Assembly (NCBI GenBank): GCA_001950395.1
Contig: BDLO01000001.1
Span: forward strand, 1,401,979-1,465,978
Origin: Coriobacteriaceae bacterium EMTCatB1
Lineage (GTDB): Bacteria > Actinomycetota > Coriobacteriia > Anaerosomatales > Anaerosomataceae
Direction of reading: 5' to 3'
Length of the DNA stretch: 64,000 nucleotides
Shown here: positions 1 to 8,007 of the stretch, one piece after another
Layout: each line of letters opens with the position of its first letter
Position numbering within the stretch: position 1 is the stretch's first letter
Position numbers and translations under genes: made by a program
The notes under the pieces: model-generated
What the model was told of the DNA's origin: nothing
The model's input: only the letters and a program-made list of their open reading frames with translations
The model's database searches: none

Positions 1-950
1 TTGAACAGGTATCCCGTCGCGGTGATGGTGACGAATCCCACCGCCGCGTAGATGGCGATGAGTTTCGGCTTCATGACCTTGCGCAGGATGATGGACTCGG
101 GCAGCGAGAGCGCGGTGACCGCCATCATGAAGGCGAGCACGGTGCCCATCGCCACGCCCTTCTCGGTGAGCACGCTCACCAGGGGAATCACACCGGCGGC
201 GTTGCTGTAAAGCGGGATGCCCATGAGAACTGCGACCGGCACCGCGAACGGGTTGGTGGGACCGGCGATGTGCGCGAGCGCATCGGCCGGGATGTATCCG
301 TGCATGAACCCGCCGATCGCGATGCCGACCACGATGTACGGCCACACCTTCTTCACGATGTCGCCGACGTACCCGCGCGCGTACGACAGCCGCTCGGGCC
401 ACGTCATCGTCGGGACCTCGGCCTCTCCCATGCGGATCTGCCGAACGTAGTCCTCGATCTGGTCTTCCAAACCCAGCCGCCCCATGACGATGCCGCCGAC
501 GATCGCCACCGTCAGGCCGGAGACGAGGTACAGCGCGGCGATCTCCCAGCCGAACATGCCGAAGAGCAAGATGAGCGCGACCTCGTTCACCATCGGGCTC
601 GCTATGAGGAACGAGAACGTCACGCCGAGCGGCACGCCTGATTCCACGAACCCGATGAAGAGCGGCACCGCCGAGCACGAGCAGAACGGTGTGACGACGC
701 CTAAGAGCGCCGCGAGCACATTGCCGACGTATTCGCGCGAGTGAGAAAGGTACTTGCGCGTCTTCTCGGGCGGGAAGAACGACCGGACTATCGCGACGAG
801 GAAGACGATGACGGACAACAAGATGAGAATCTTCGGTACGTCGTAGAGGAAGAATGCGAGCGCGGAGCCCAGGCGGCTGTCGGCCGTGAGCCCGATGAGA
901 TCGAACGTGATCCAGTCGGCGAGCCACTGCAGAGGAGCGAAGACGTCCAT
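1..950 (-). CDS. ArsP/YraQ-family (DUF318) permease, 3' end cut by window edge
   Basis: The reading frame starts at an ATG (948-950) and runs off the left edge, so about 316 residues are seen and the C-terminus is missing. The protein is a polytopic membrane permease. The family signature TPFCSCSAVPLFIGF followed by PLGVTFSFLIASPMVNE is present, with the Cys-x-Cys pair typical of DUF318 permeases; some members (ArsP) export trivalent organoarsenicals. It lies directly downstream of an arsR gene on the same strand (35 nt gap), which supports a role in arsenic or metalloid efflux. The exact substrate is inference; other DUF318 members are uncharacterised. Confidence 0.85.
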   Translation of the reverse strand, partial: MDVFAPLQWLADWITFDLIGLTADSRLGSALAFFLYDVPKILILLSVIVFLVAIVRSFFPPEKTRKYLSHSREYVGNVLAALLGVVTPFCSCSAVPLFIGFVESGVPLGVTFSFLIASPMVNEVALILLFGMFGWEIAALYLVSGLTVAIVGGIVMGRLGLEDQIEDYVRQIRMGEAEVPTMTWPERLSYARGYVGDIVKKVWPYIVVGIAIGGFMHGYIPADALAHIAGPTNPFAVPVAVLMGIPLYSNAAGVIPLVSVLTEKGVAMGTVLAFMMAVTALSLPESIILRKVMKPKLIAIYAAVGFVTITATGYLF

Positions 951-985
951 GCCTTCCCTTTCGTGTGGTCGAGAGCAGGGCGGGT

Positions 986-1303
986 CTACAACTCAGCGAT
1001 GGCGCGAGCGATTTCTCGCAACCGATCCCGGTCGAGCGAGTAGTACACCCACGTCCCTTCCTTTCGAGCGCGGACCAGACCCGCTTCGCGCAAGAGCGCC
1101 ATGTGATGCGAGATGGTCGACGGCGCAAGCCCGAGTCGCTCGGAGATCTTGCACGCGCAGACCTCGCCGATTCCGCAACACGTCTTCCCGGACTCGTCAG
1201 ACCGCGCAGAGAGCGCACGCACGATCTCGCGCCGCTGGGCGGACGCGAGCGCCTTGAGACCGGCGTCGAGCTCGGTCTCGGTGATAGAGCGCATGGTGAC
1301 CAT
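986..1303 (-). CDS. arsR: ArsR/SmtB-family metalloid-responsive repressor
   Basis: A 105-residue winged-helix repressor. The recognition helix region reads LAPSTISHHMALLREAGLV, and just before it lies a cysteine cluster (CC-GIGEV-CAC), the position where ArsR proteins bind As(III) or Sb(III). I chose the ATG at 1301-1303 because AAAGGAG sits 6 nt upstream; the frame stays open further upstream but that stretch holds the promoter and operator. It is followed by the ArsP-like permease and is divergent from a second arsR. The promoter (-35 TTGCGC, -10 TATACT) is overlapped by a palindromic operator, so autorepression is likely. Confidence 0.9.
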   Translation of the reverse strand: MVTMRSITETELDAGLKALASAQRREIVRALSARSDESGKTCCGIGEVCACKISERLGLAPSTISHHMALLREAGLVRARKEGTWVYYSLDRDRLREIARAIAEL

Positions 1304-1322
1304 GGGTGTCTCCTTTAGTTCG

Positions 1323-1338
1323 ATACTTGTCGAAGTAT
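1323..1338. promoter_or_regulatory. Palindromic ArsR-type operator
   Basis: atactt-gtcg-aagtat is a perfect 6+6 bp inverted repeat. It covers the -10 element of the leftward arsR promoter. A related site (14 of 18 positions over cgatNNNNgtcgaagtat) lies upstream of the MFS gene at 6150-6167, suggesting a small shared regulon. Confidence 0.75.
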
Positions 1339-1362
1339 ATGTGGCCGAAAGGCTTCGCGCAA
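1334..1362 (-). promoter_or_regulatory. Promoter of arsR-arsP (leftward)
   Basis: On the minus strand -35 TTGCGC (1357-1362) and -10 TATACT (1334-1339) are separated by exactly 17 bp. The -10 lies in the palindromic operator at 1323-1338. Confidence 0.7.
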
Positions 1363-1380
1363 GCCCGAATCTCCGGAGTC

Positions 1381-1409
1381 TTGACCCGCGGGCGCGCACA
1401 ACGTATCGT
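1381..1409 (+). promoter_or_regulatory. Promoter of arsR2-acr3 (rightward)
   Basis: -35 TTGACC (1381-1386) and -10 TATCGT (1404-1409) with a 17 bp spacer. A separate palindrome follows at the expected start point. Confidence 0.7.
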
Positions 1410-1411
1410 CT

Positions 1412-1427
1412 ATCGGCGATTGCCGAT
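1412..1427. promoter_or_regulatory. Operator-like palindrome for arsR2-acr3
   Basis: atcggc-gatt-gccgat is a perfect 6+6 bp inverted repeat located at the predicted transcription start of the rightward promoter. Its sequence differs from the leftward operator, so the two ArsR proteins may read different sites. Confidence 0.6.
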
Positions 1428-1445
1428 TGAGCCGTGGAGGCCGAC

Positions 1446-1763
1446 GTGGACGCCGACCGCATCGCTGAGATCGCCAGAGCGCTTTCGCATCCAGCTCGCG
1501 TGCGCATCGTGCGACTGCTCGCTTCTCAGCCCGAGTGTGCGGGCAGGGAGGTCTTCGCGAGCCTCCCGCTCGCCCAGTCGACGGTCTCTCAGCACCTCGC
1601 TGCGCTCAAGCAGGCCGGAGTCGTCTCGGATCATGCTGTCGGGACTTCGCGCGTCTACTGCTTGAATGCCGATGCCCTCGTCGAGCTCGCACGAAACCTC
1701 GAAGGCCTGGCCGACTTGGCCGCCTCGTGCACAGCACCTGCAGCGCCGACCGTGGAAGGATGA
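1446..1763 (+). CDS. arsR: ArsR/SmtB-family repressor of acr3
   Basis: A 105-residue winged-helix repressor with an [14 protein letters not shown] dimerisation helix and the recognition helix [19 protein letters not shown]. Cysteines occur near residue 30 (PECAGR) and near the C-terminus ([14 protein letters not shown]), which could bind metalloid at a different site from the first ArsR. The GTG at 1446 is preferred because GGAGG lies 5 nt before it; an upstream in-frame GTG at 1434 has no such site. It is followed 2 nt later by acr3 and forms an operon with it. Confidence 0.88.
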   Translation: MDADRIAEIARALSHPARVRIVRLLASQPECAGREVFASLPLAQSTVSQHLAALKQAGVVSDHAVGTSRVYCLNADALVELARNLEGLADLAASCTAPAAPTVEG

Positions 1764-1765
1764 CC

Positions 1766-2878
1766 ATGCCTGCAACCAGCAAGAAGCTCTCGTTCCTGGA
1801 TCGCTACCTCACGCTGTGGATCTTCCTCGCGATGGCGGCCGGCGTCGCGCTCGGCGCGCTGGCGCCGTCGATGCCGAAGTTCATCGACGCGCTGTCCGTC
1901 GGCACGACCAACATCCCGATCGCCATCGGGCTGATCTTGATGATGTATCCCCCGCTCGCGAAGGTGAAGTACGAGGAGCTGCCAGACGTCTTCCGCAATA
2001 GGAAGGTCATGGGGATCTCGCTCGCGCTGAACTGGATCGTCGGCCCAGTCATCATGTTCGCGCTCGCCACGACGCTTCTGCGCGACAAGCCCGAGTACAT
2101 GGTCGGGCTGATCCTGATCGGCCTTGCGCGCTGCATCGCGATGGTGCTCGTGTGGAACGACCTCGCGCGCGGCGACTCGGAGTACGGCGCTGGGCTGGTC
2201 GCCCTGAACGCGATCTTCCAGGTGCTGTTCTACGCGCCCATGGCGTGGCTCTTCATCACCGTGCTTCCCCCTCTCGTGGGATTGCAGGGCATGGCGGTTC
2301 ACATCTCGCCCTGGGAAATCGCCAAGAGCGTTCTCGTCTACCTCGGCATCCCGTTCGTCGCCGGCGCCGCGTCGCGCTTCTTCCTCGTGCGAGCCAAAGG
2401 TGAAGACTGGTACGAGAGCGCGTTCGTGCGTCGCATCTCGCCGATCACGCTCGTCGCGCTGCTGTTCACGATCGTCATGATGTTCTCGCTCAAAGGCGAG
2501 CTCATCGTCCAGATACCGTTGGGCGTGGTGCGGATCGCGATCCCTCTCGTCGCATACTTCGTGCTGATGTTCTTCTCGGCCTTCTGGCTGAGCCACCGGC
2601 TCGGGGCAGACTACCCGAAGGCGACGTCCGTGTCGTTCACAGCAGCGGGCAACAACTTCGAGCTCGCCATCGCCGTCGCCGTGGCGACCTTCGGACTGGG
2701 TTCGGGCCAAGCGTTTGCTGCAGTCGTGGGGCCGCTCGTCGAGGTGCCGGTGCTGATCACCCTCGTCAACGCGGCACTCGCGCTTCGTCGCAAGTGGTGG
2801 CCTGAGGCGCTCGAGGCCGAAGCGGGGGTTTCGGGGTCGGCTCCTGCGCTCGAGGCTGAAGCGGAGGCCGCGGGGTAG
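1766..2878 (+). CDS. acr3: Acr3-type arsenite efflux permease
   Basis: A 370-residue membrane protein of the bile acid:Na+ symporter superfamily with about ten hydrophobic segments. It matches Acr3: [11 protein letters not shown] at the N-terminus, a family-typical [18 protein letters not shown] stretch carrying the essential Cys, and the [19 protein letters not shown] segment. It exports As(III) from the cytoplasm. Two in-frame ATGs exist (1760 and 1766); AAGGA at 1755-1760 fits the second. The C-terminal ~25 residues are an Ala/Glu-rich tail not expected in the family core. It is co-transcribed with the preceding arsR. Confidence 0.92.
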   Translation: MPATSKKLSFLDRYLTLWIFLAMAAGVALGALAPSMPKFIDALSVGTTNIPIAIGLILMMYPPLAKVKYEELPDVFRNRKVMGISLALNWIVGPVIMFALATTLLRDKPEYMVGLILIGLARCIAMVLVWNDLARGDSEYGAGLVALNAIFQVLFYAPMAWLFITVLPPLVGLQGMAVHISPWEIAKSVLVYLGIPFVAGAASRFFLVRAKGEDWYESAFVRRISPITLVALLFTIVMMFSLKGELIVQIPLGVVRIAIPLVAYFVLMFFSAFWLSHRLGADYPKATSVSFTAAGNNFELAIAVAVATFGLGSGQAFAAVVGPLVEVPVLITLVNAALALRRKWWPEALEAEAGVSGSAPALEAEAEAAG

Positions 2879-2929
2879 GATCCGCTCCGGACGCCAGACG
2901 CAGACAGCCGGCTTTCGCAGCGGGGGCGC

Positions 2930-3778
2930 TCAGGCGCGTCGCAGCGCCTCCGCGAGCGTCTCCGGCAGCCCGACCGCGGCCATCGCGCGAGCGACCTGCT
3001 CGACGTCGTAGCTCACGCGGTGGAAGACCGTCGCGAGCCACACCTCCGTCTCGCCGACGGGACCTGCGGCCACGTCGTCGGGCGCGGCCTCGCGCACCTC
3101 GTCCTCGTCGCCCAGCGCCAGCTCCACCCAGCACGCGCGCGGATCGCCGTCCTTGGGCTTGCCGACAGACCCGCTCGAGACGTAGTGGATGCGGCCTTCG
3201 ACGGGCGTGAGCGACGATGTTCCCCGTAAGCGCACGTCTGCTGCGGCCGCTGCGTCGAACGATCGGTGGTACGGGATGTGGATGTGCCCGTGGCACACGA
3301 CGTGCGCACCGGCTTCGATCGCGAGGCGAGCAAGCTGCGCCTCGGTGCGGTCGAGCAGCAGGTACTCGTTGAGCCGCCGCGGGCTGCCGTGCGTGAGAAG
3401 GATCACGGCCCCCTCGTGCTCCAACCACAGGTGCTGCGGCAACGCGAGCAACCACTGGGCGTCACGCTCGTCGAGAAGGCGCTCGGTCACGCGGTAGCTC
3501 GCCTCGCCGTCCGACTTCGCCTGCTCGGTGCCGTAGTAGCACCCGCACTGGCCCCGGTGCGCTGCAACGCCGTCGTCGTAGTTGCCGACGATCGTCGGAA
3601 CCCCGAGCGCTCGCACGCGCTCGACCACGCCGCCGGGATCAGGCCCGTACCCGATGAGGTCGCCGAGGCAGTACCGTTCGCTGCCCTCGCCGAAGCCTGA
3701 GCGCGCCATGTCGGCCAACACCGCGTCGAGAGCGGGGAGGTTGCCGTGGACGTCAGAGAAGAGCGCGATGCGTCGCAT
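2930..3778 (-). CDS. Calcineurin-like metallophosphoesterase
   Basis: A 282-residue phosphoesterase. Motifs of the family are visible in order: SDVHGNLPAL (metal-binding Asp and His), GDLIGYGPDP, GNYDDGV (GNxD in place of GNHD, with Asn and Asp kept), LTHGSP and CHGHIHIPY (GHxH). This is the YfcE/MJ0936-like branch. The start MRRIALFSDVHG at 3778 is chosen because the metal-binding motif normally starts near residue 8; the longer upstream frame has no family similarity. The substrate is unknown. It converges with acr3, 51 nt apart. Confidence 0.85.
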   Translation of the reverse strand: MRRIALFSDVHGNLPALDAVLADMARSGFGEGSERYCLGDLIGYGPDPGGVVERVRALGVPTIVGNYDDGVAAHRGQCGCYYGTEQAKSDGEASYRVTERLLDERDAQWLLALPQHLWLEHEGAVILLTHGSPRRLNEYLLLDRTEAQLARLAIEAGAHVVCHGHIHIPYHRSFDAAAAADVRLRGTSSLTPVEGRIHYVSSGSVGKPKDGDPRACWVELALGDEDEVREAAPDDVAAGPVGETEVWLATVFHRVSYDVEQVARAMAAVGLPETLAEALRRA

Positions 3779-3910
3779 ACGAGGATTGTGGCAGCCGAAG
3801 CGGCTTACAGCAATGCTCGCGTGTTGCAGCAACGTGAACTGCTGCGTCACTCGGCGAGGCGGAACCTCGCGTAGCGAAGGATCGGTCGAGGCGCCACTCC
3901 GACGTGTCGG

Positions 3911-4912
3911 CTACGCCTTCCAGGCCTCCTCGTGAGGGAGCACGCACTGCGCCCCGGCGCACTCGCCGCCGGCGCACTCCAGCTCGAGGGTGCTGTGGGC
4001 GATGCCGTGGTGAGTCCTCAGCTCGGTCTTGATGCGCGCGATGGATGCTGAGAGCGCCTCCAAGTCGGTACAATCGGTCACCACGTGCGCAGAAAGCGCG
4101 CGCTCCGTCGAGGAGAGCGACCACACGTGCAGGTCGTGCACCTCGACGACGTGCTCGGCGTCCAGAATCGTCCGCTGCACCTCTCCGAGCACGACGTCTG
4201 CGGGCACAGCATCCAACAGGACGTCGGTCGACGCCTTCACGATGCCGAACGACTCGCGGATCATCCACGCCGCAAGCGCCATGGACACGACGGCGTCGAC
4301 CGCGCCCCACCCGGTCAGCAGCATCACGACGCCACCTGCAAGCACGCCAAAGGAGGTCACGGCATCCGCCACCAGATGGAGGAACGCGCTTCGCACGTTC
4401 AGATCGTGCCCGCCTCTCAGCAAGACGGCGGCGCCCGTGTTGGCAAGAAGGCCGACGCCCGCGAGCACCGCCACGACGCCGCCTTCGACTGGTTGCGGAT
4501 GCAGCAGGCGGCCGACGCCCTCGATGAGCACCCACACCGAGACCGCCAGCAGCCCTGCGGCATTCACGAATGCTGCGAGCACCTCCGCGCGCTTGAAAGC
4601 GTAGGTGCGACGCTCGGTCGCAGGCAGCCGCCCCGCTCGGTTCGCAGCGTACGCGAGAACGAGGCCGAGCACGTCGCTCGCGTTGTGCGCGGCGTCCGAG
4701 AGCAGCGCGAGACTGCCGGCGAGCACGCCGCCCACGACCTGCGCCGCGGTGATGGCGACGTTGACGACGACGCTCGCCAGCAGCCGCGCGCTCAGGTTCT
4801 CCGGCGCAGCGTGGACGTGCACGCCGTGCGTGTGCTCGTGTCCGGCGTGCTCGTGCCCATCGCTCTCAGGGCGGGCCTGGTCGCTCGGCATCGCGTCCGT
4901 CCTCTCGTCCAC
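3911..4912 (-). CDS. Cation diffusion facilitator (CzcD-like) metal exporter
   Basis: A 333-residue CDF transporter that likely exports Zn2+, Co2+ or Cd2+ by proton antiport. The N-terminus is His-rich (HEHAGHEHTHGVHVH, residues ~20-34), about six membrane segments follow, and the two metal-site helices carry SDAAHNASD and HLVADAVTS (HxxxD pair). The cytoplasmic C-terminal domain with VHDLHVWSLSS is complete. The last ~25 residues hold four Cys (CAGGECAGAQC), unusual for the family and possibly a metal sensor. An alternative start lies 21 nt downstream. Confidence 0.92.
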   Translation of the reverse strand: MDERTDAMPSDQARPESDGHEHAGHEHTHGVHVHAAPENLSARLLASVVVNVAITAAQVVGGVLAGSLALLSDAAHNASDVLGLVLAYAANRAGRLPATERRTYAFKRAEVLAAFVNAAGLLAVSVWVLIEGVGRLLHPQPVEGGVVAVLAGVGLLANTGAAVLLRGGHDLNVRSAFLHLVADAVTSFGVLAGGVVMLLTGWGAVDAVVSMALAAWMIRESFGIVKASTDVLLDAVPADVVLGEVQRTILDAEHVVEVHDLHVWSLSSTERALSAHVVTDCTDLEALSASIARIKTELRTHHGIAHSTLELECAGGECAGAQCVLPHEEAWKA

Positions 4913-4940
4913 GGCCCGCAGTCTACCAGAGCGCCTGAGC

Positions 4941-6131
4941 TCAGGCTACCTCGGCAGCGACGGACGGCTGGCTTGCTGCCGCGCGCAGGGCCGGCAACGC
5001 GATCACGCTGAGAGCCGCAAGGCCCACGCCGTACGCAAGGTAGAGCGTGTCGAGCGAGCTCGCCGCGACGAGCTTGCCGCCCAACCCGGTTCCCAGCGAA
5101 CCACCGAGCATGAAGCAGAACGTGACGAGCGACATCGCGACCCCGCGCGCCTTGGCGGTGAACTCCGTGGCGATCGTCAGCAGCGTGGAGTGCGCGGTCA
5201 TGAACCCGAAGCCGAGCAGGAAGATGCCGACGCCTGTGACGGCAAGGCTGCTGCCTCCCGCGCGCACCAGAAGGTCAGCGACCGCGGCCAGGCCGAGCCC
5301 CAGCACCACAGTGTTCCGGCGCCCGAGGCGTGATGCGACCTTCCCGCTCGTGCGGCCGGCGACGACGGCTGCGATGCCGAACGCGGTCATGACGGCGCCG
5401 ATTGCGAGGAACGAAAGTCCGAACCGCGCCGCGAGCGTCGCGCCCAGGTAGCTGAAACTACCGAGCAAGAACACGCCTTCACCGAGGATGGTGAGGTACG
5501 TCCGGAGGCTCGCGCCGTGGCTGAGCAGCTTGCCGTACGGCGCCAAGAAACGCGCTTCCGGGTTCCTGCTCTCGCTCGCGCGCACGCTTGACAGCCCGCG
5601 CCACAGCACGACGGTTATGACGGCCGAAAATGCGGCGTACGCAACGAAGACCCCGCGCCAGTTCAAGAAGTATGCGATCGCACCGCCGATGCCCATAGAG
5701 AGCGCCTGCCCCAGGAACGCGATGCCCATGAACGAGCCGACCGCCTGCTGGCGACGCTCGACCGGAACGACGTCCCCGATAAGAGCAAGGGAAATCGGCA
5801 TCGTCGCAGCGGCGAAGACGCCCGTGAGTGCACGATACACAGCAAGCCCCGTGATCGTGGCGCCCGTCGCGCACAGCGCCGTCGCCACAGTGAACACCGC
5901 GAGCGTCCCAAGCACGATGCGGGACTTGCCGTACCGGTCGGCAAGCGGGCCGAAGACCAGCTGGAACAATCCGAAGGGCAGCATGTAGGCGGCTATCAGG
6001 ATCCCAGCCTGAGCCGGCTGCACGCCAAGGGTCTTGGCAATCGCCGGCAAGATCGGCGACACCACCCAGTTGTCCGCCATGACGATGAAGCCTGCCAACC
6101 CGAGCAAAACGACGAGCCGATTGGTTTTCAT
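4941..6131 (-). CDS. MFS efflux transporter (AraJ/DHA1-like)
   Basis: A 396-residue major facilitator with 12 hydrophobic segments and the motif-A loop GPLADRYGKSRIVL after helix 2. The start MKTNRLVV at 6131 has AAGGAG about 8 nt upstream and sits after a well-formed promoter. The family exports drugs or small solutes; the substrate cannot be told. The upstream region carries a site related to the ars operator and another inverted repeat, so it may belong to the metalloid response. It is not the ArsJ type, since no gapdh partner is present. Confidence 0.85.
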   Translation of the reverse strand: MKTNRLVVLLGLAGFIVMADNWVVSPILPAIAKTLGVQPAQAGILIAAYMLPFGLFQLVFGPLADRYGKSRIVLGTLAVFTVATALCATGATITGLAVYRALTGVFAAATMPISLALIGDVVPVERRQQAVGSFMGIAFLGQALSMGIGGAIAYFLNWRGVFVAYAAFSAVITVVLWRGLSSVRASESRNPEARFLAPYGKLLSHGASLRTYLTILGEGVFLLGSFSYLGATLAARFGLSFLAIGAVMTAFGIAAVVAGRTSGKVASRLGRRNTVVLGLGLAAVADLLVRAGGSSLAVTGVGIFLLGFGFMTAHSTLLTIATEFTAKARGVAMSLVTFCFMLGGSLGTGLGGKLVAASSLDTLYLAYGVGLAALSVIALPALRAAASQPSVAAEVA

Positions 6132-6149
6132 GGACGACACTCCTTGTTT

Positions 6150-6167
6150 CGATGACCGTCGAAGTAT
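6150..6167. promoter_or_regulatory. ArsR-operator-like site upstream of MFS gene
   Basis: cgatgaccgtcgaagtat matches cgatacttgtcgaagtat at 1321-1338 in 14 of 18 positions; the right half (gtcgaagtat) is identical. It lies between the predicted transcription start and the start codon. Confidence 0.55.
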
Positions 6168-6177
6168 GACAGCCGAG

Positions 6178-6206
6178 AGGATACCCAGGTGGGTATCTCT
6201 TGTCAA
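6178..6206 (-). promoter_or_regulatory. MFS promoter with inverted repeat in spacer
   Basis: On the minus strand -35 TTGACA (6201-6206) and -10 TATCCT (6178-6183) are 17 bp apart. The inverted repeat gataccc-aggt-gggtatc (6180-6197) fills the spacer and overlaps the -10, a position where a bound repressor would block polymerase. Confidence 0.7.
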
Positions 6207-6254
6207 CTGGTGTGCGGACTGGCGAGCGCGCCTCGCGACGGCGCCACAAGCCTG

Positions 6255-7670
6255 TCAGGCCTGCGCGCGCAGCTCCTCGATGACGCGCTCCACCGCAGCG
6301 GGCGTCGTGTGCGAGTCCTCGGCCAGGAACGCCACGTCCTCCGGCGTAGGCTCGTATCCCTCCGGCGCGTGCTCGAGCGCGTTGCGCACGTAGGAGCGGC
6401 GCAGCCGGTCGAGGTCGATCTCGCGCACCGCGATCTGCTCCGGACGCTCCGGAATCACGATGCTCGTGCCCGGGACGTTGTCTGCAGGGTCGCCGATGCG
6501 CACCTCGATGCCGTTCTCGCGCGCGAACGCGAGCTGCGACCAGTGGTGCTTGCCCGCGCCGGTGTACTCCGTCTCCTGCACGACGACGGTTGCGTCGCGA
6601 GGCAGCTCGCGCGCAAGCGCGATTGCCGCCGCGAGCGCCGTGTTGCCGCTCGGCCCGCGCTCCAGCCCCTCCAGCTTCGCGAGCGCCTCGGTGGCGTAGA
6701 AGACCTCGCCTTGGCTCACGGTGACGTACCGATCCATGTAGCGGAGCGCCCGCGCCGCGTTGCGCGGCACGTCGGCGCGATCAGGCCAGGTGGCGAAGGG
6801 AACCCCGAAGCCGGTGTGCCCCGTGGTGAAGCTCTTGCGGTTGAAGTCGGTGTCGCTCGCCATGTGGAGGCCGGTGAGGTCGACTGACGCGCTCACGACC
6901 TTCGTCTCGTGGGCGCCTGCCTTCCGCAGCCCGCGAGCGGTGCCCGTGGTGTTGCCGCCGCCGGCGTGTGTGATCACCACGTGGGTCGGCGGCGCACCTG
7001 TGAGCTCACGCATCTGCTCGGCGATCTCGAAGCCGAGCGTCTCGATGCCCGCGATGCCGAAGGGCGAGTAGAGCGAGGCGGCGAAGTAGCCGGTCTCTTC
7101 GAGCAGCTCCAGCATCACAACGAACAGCTCCGGGCCGACGGTGAGCTGCACGACCTCGGCGCCGAACGCCTCGCACAGCCGCGACTTCTCGATGATCTCC
7201 GGCTGGCCGACGTGCCGGGAGTCGAACGCCTCCTGCACGATGATGCACTTCAGCCCCGCCCGAGCGGCCTGGCTCGCCACGGCGGCCCCGTAGTTGCCCG
7301 AGGTCGCAGCGATGACGCCCTCGTATCCGCGCTCCTTCGCGACGTGGATGCTCACACTCGCCCGGCGGTCTTTGAACGAGCCCGCGAGGTTTGCCGCCTC
7401 GTCCTTGACGAAGATCCGCGCGCCGAACCCGGGTTCCGCATACGAGCGCACAAGGTCGGTGAGGTTGCGAAGCTCGATGATCGGCGTGCCGCCCACACCC
7501 GCTGCTCGCTGGATCGCGCGCACGTCGTCGATCGTCAGCCCGTGGGAAGCCATCAGCCCCTCGTAGTCGAACGCGATCGGCGAGCGCTCGAAGACCGCGT
7601 AGTCGAACCCGAGCGCGGCCTTCATGATCTCGCCGCGCCGCGCGAGCACGTCGGCAGACGAGCCGCCCAT
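6255..7670 (-). CDS. ortB: 2-amino-4-oxopentanoate thiolase, beta (PLP) subunit
   Basis: A 471-residue PLP enzyme of the threonine-synthase/cysteine-synthase fold. With OrtA it cleaves 2-amino-4-oxopentanoate with CoA to acetyl-CoA and alanine in oxidative ornithine fermentation. Visible motifs are the PLP-lysine segment NLAGSFKDRRAS, the SGNYGAAVASQAA loop and the HAGGGNTTGTARGL phosphate-binding loop. Start MGGSSADV at 7670 lies one base after the ortA stop, which indicates coupling. Length and order (ord-ortA-ortB) match clostridial clusters. A threonine-synthase-like enzyme is the only alternative, but the neighbours argue for OrtB. Confidence 0.9.
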   Translation of the reverse strand: MGGSSADVLARRGEIMKAALGFDYAVFERSPIAFDYEGLMASHGLTIDDVRAIQRAAGVGGTPIIELRNLTDLVRSYAEPGFGARIFVKDEAANLAGSFKDRRASVSIHVAKERGYEGVIAATSGNYGAAVASQAARAGLKCIIVQEAFDSRHVGQPEIIEKSRLCEAFGAEVVQLTVGPELFVVMLELLEETGYFAASLYSPFGIAGIETLGFEIAEQMRELTGAPPTHVVITHAGGGNTTGTARGLRKAGAHETKVVSASVDLTGLHMASDTDFNRKSFTTGHTGFGVPFATWPDRADVPRNAARALRYMDRYVTVSQGEVFYATEALAKLEGLERGPSGNTALAAAIALARELPRDATVVVQETEYTGAGKHHWSQLAFARENGIEVRIGDPADNVPGTSIVIPERPEQIAVREIDLDRLRRSYVRNALEHAPEGYEPTPEDVAFLAEDSHTTPAAVERVIEELRAQA

Positions 7671-7671
7671 C

Positions 7672-8007
7672 TCAGCGGCCCTCCTTCGCCCGGTAGGCGG
7701 CGACGCGCGCGCGCAGGTCACGCCCGACGGCCACGAGCTCGGCAGGCGGGCGCCCGAAGGTGTGCGTGTAGCCGGGCAGCACGTCGGTGAGCGCCCCTTC
7801 GACGATACGCCCCGTCATGGTCTCGACCTCGACCGTCTCGCCGACGCGCGCGCTCGTGCGCGCGAAGCCCTTCACCCACATCTTCAGGGGCTGGCGAGCG
7901 GTGTCCTCGGGCAGCCCCGCCGCCCGTTCGCTCGGGTCGAGCAGTACGCGCTCGACCTCGACCCAGTCGCCTTGCTTGCACGCGCCTTGACCGCTCACCG
8001 TCCTCAC
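7672..8007 (-). CDS. ortA: 2-amino-4-oxopentanoate thiolase, alpha subunit
   Basis: A 111-residue protein matching OrtA: KQGDWVEVERVLL near the N-terminus, KMWVKGFA and PGYTHTFGRPP towards the C-terminus. It is the small partner of OrtB in the CoA-dependent cleavage of 2-amino-4-oxopentanoate. The GTG at 8005-8007 overlaps the ord stop codon by 4 nt (GTGA); a second in-frame GTG at 7998 is also possible. Gene order and overlap show a single translation-coupled unit ord-ortA-ortB. Confidence 0.88.
   Translation of the reverse strand: MRTVSGQGACKQGDWVEVERVLLDPSERAAGLPEDTARQPLKMWVKGFARTSARVGETVEVETMTGRIVEGALTDVLPGYTHTFGRPPAELVAVGRDLRARVAAYRAKEGR

Noticed and set aside
1655-2710. Long minus-strand open frame opposite acr3
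   Set aside because: Its Arg/His/Glu-rich product is a typical antisense shadow of GC-rich coding DNA; Acr3 on the plus strand is clear.
4941-6131. ArsJ (organoarsenical MFS) assignment
   Set aside because: ArsJ occurs with a glyceraldehyde-3-phosphate dehydrogenase gene; none is present, and the motifs are general DHA1.
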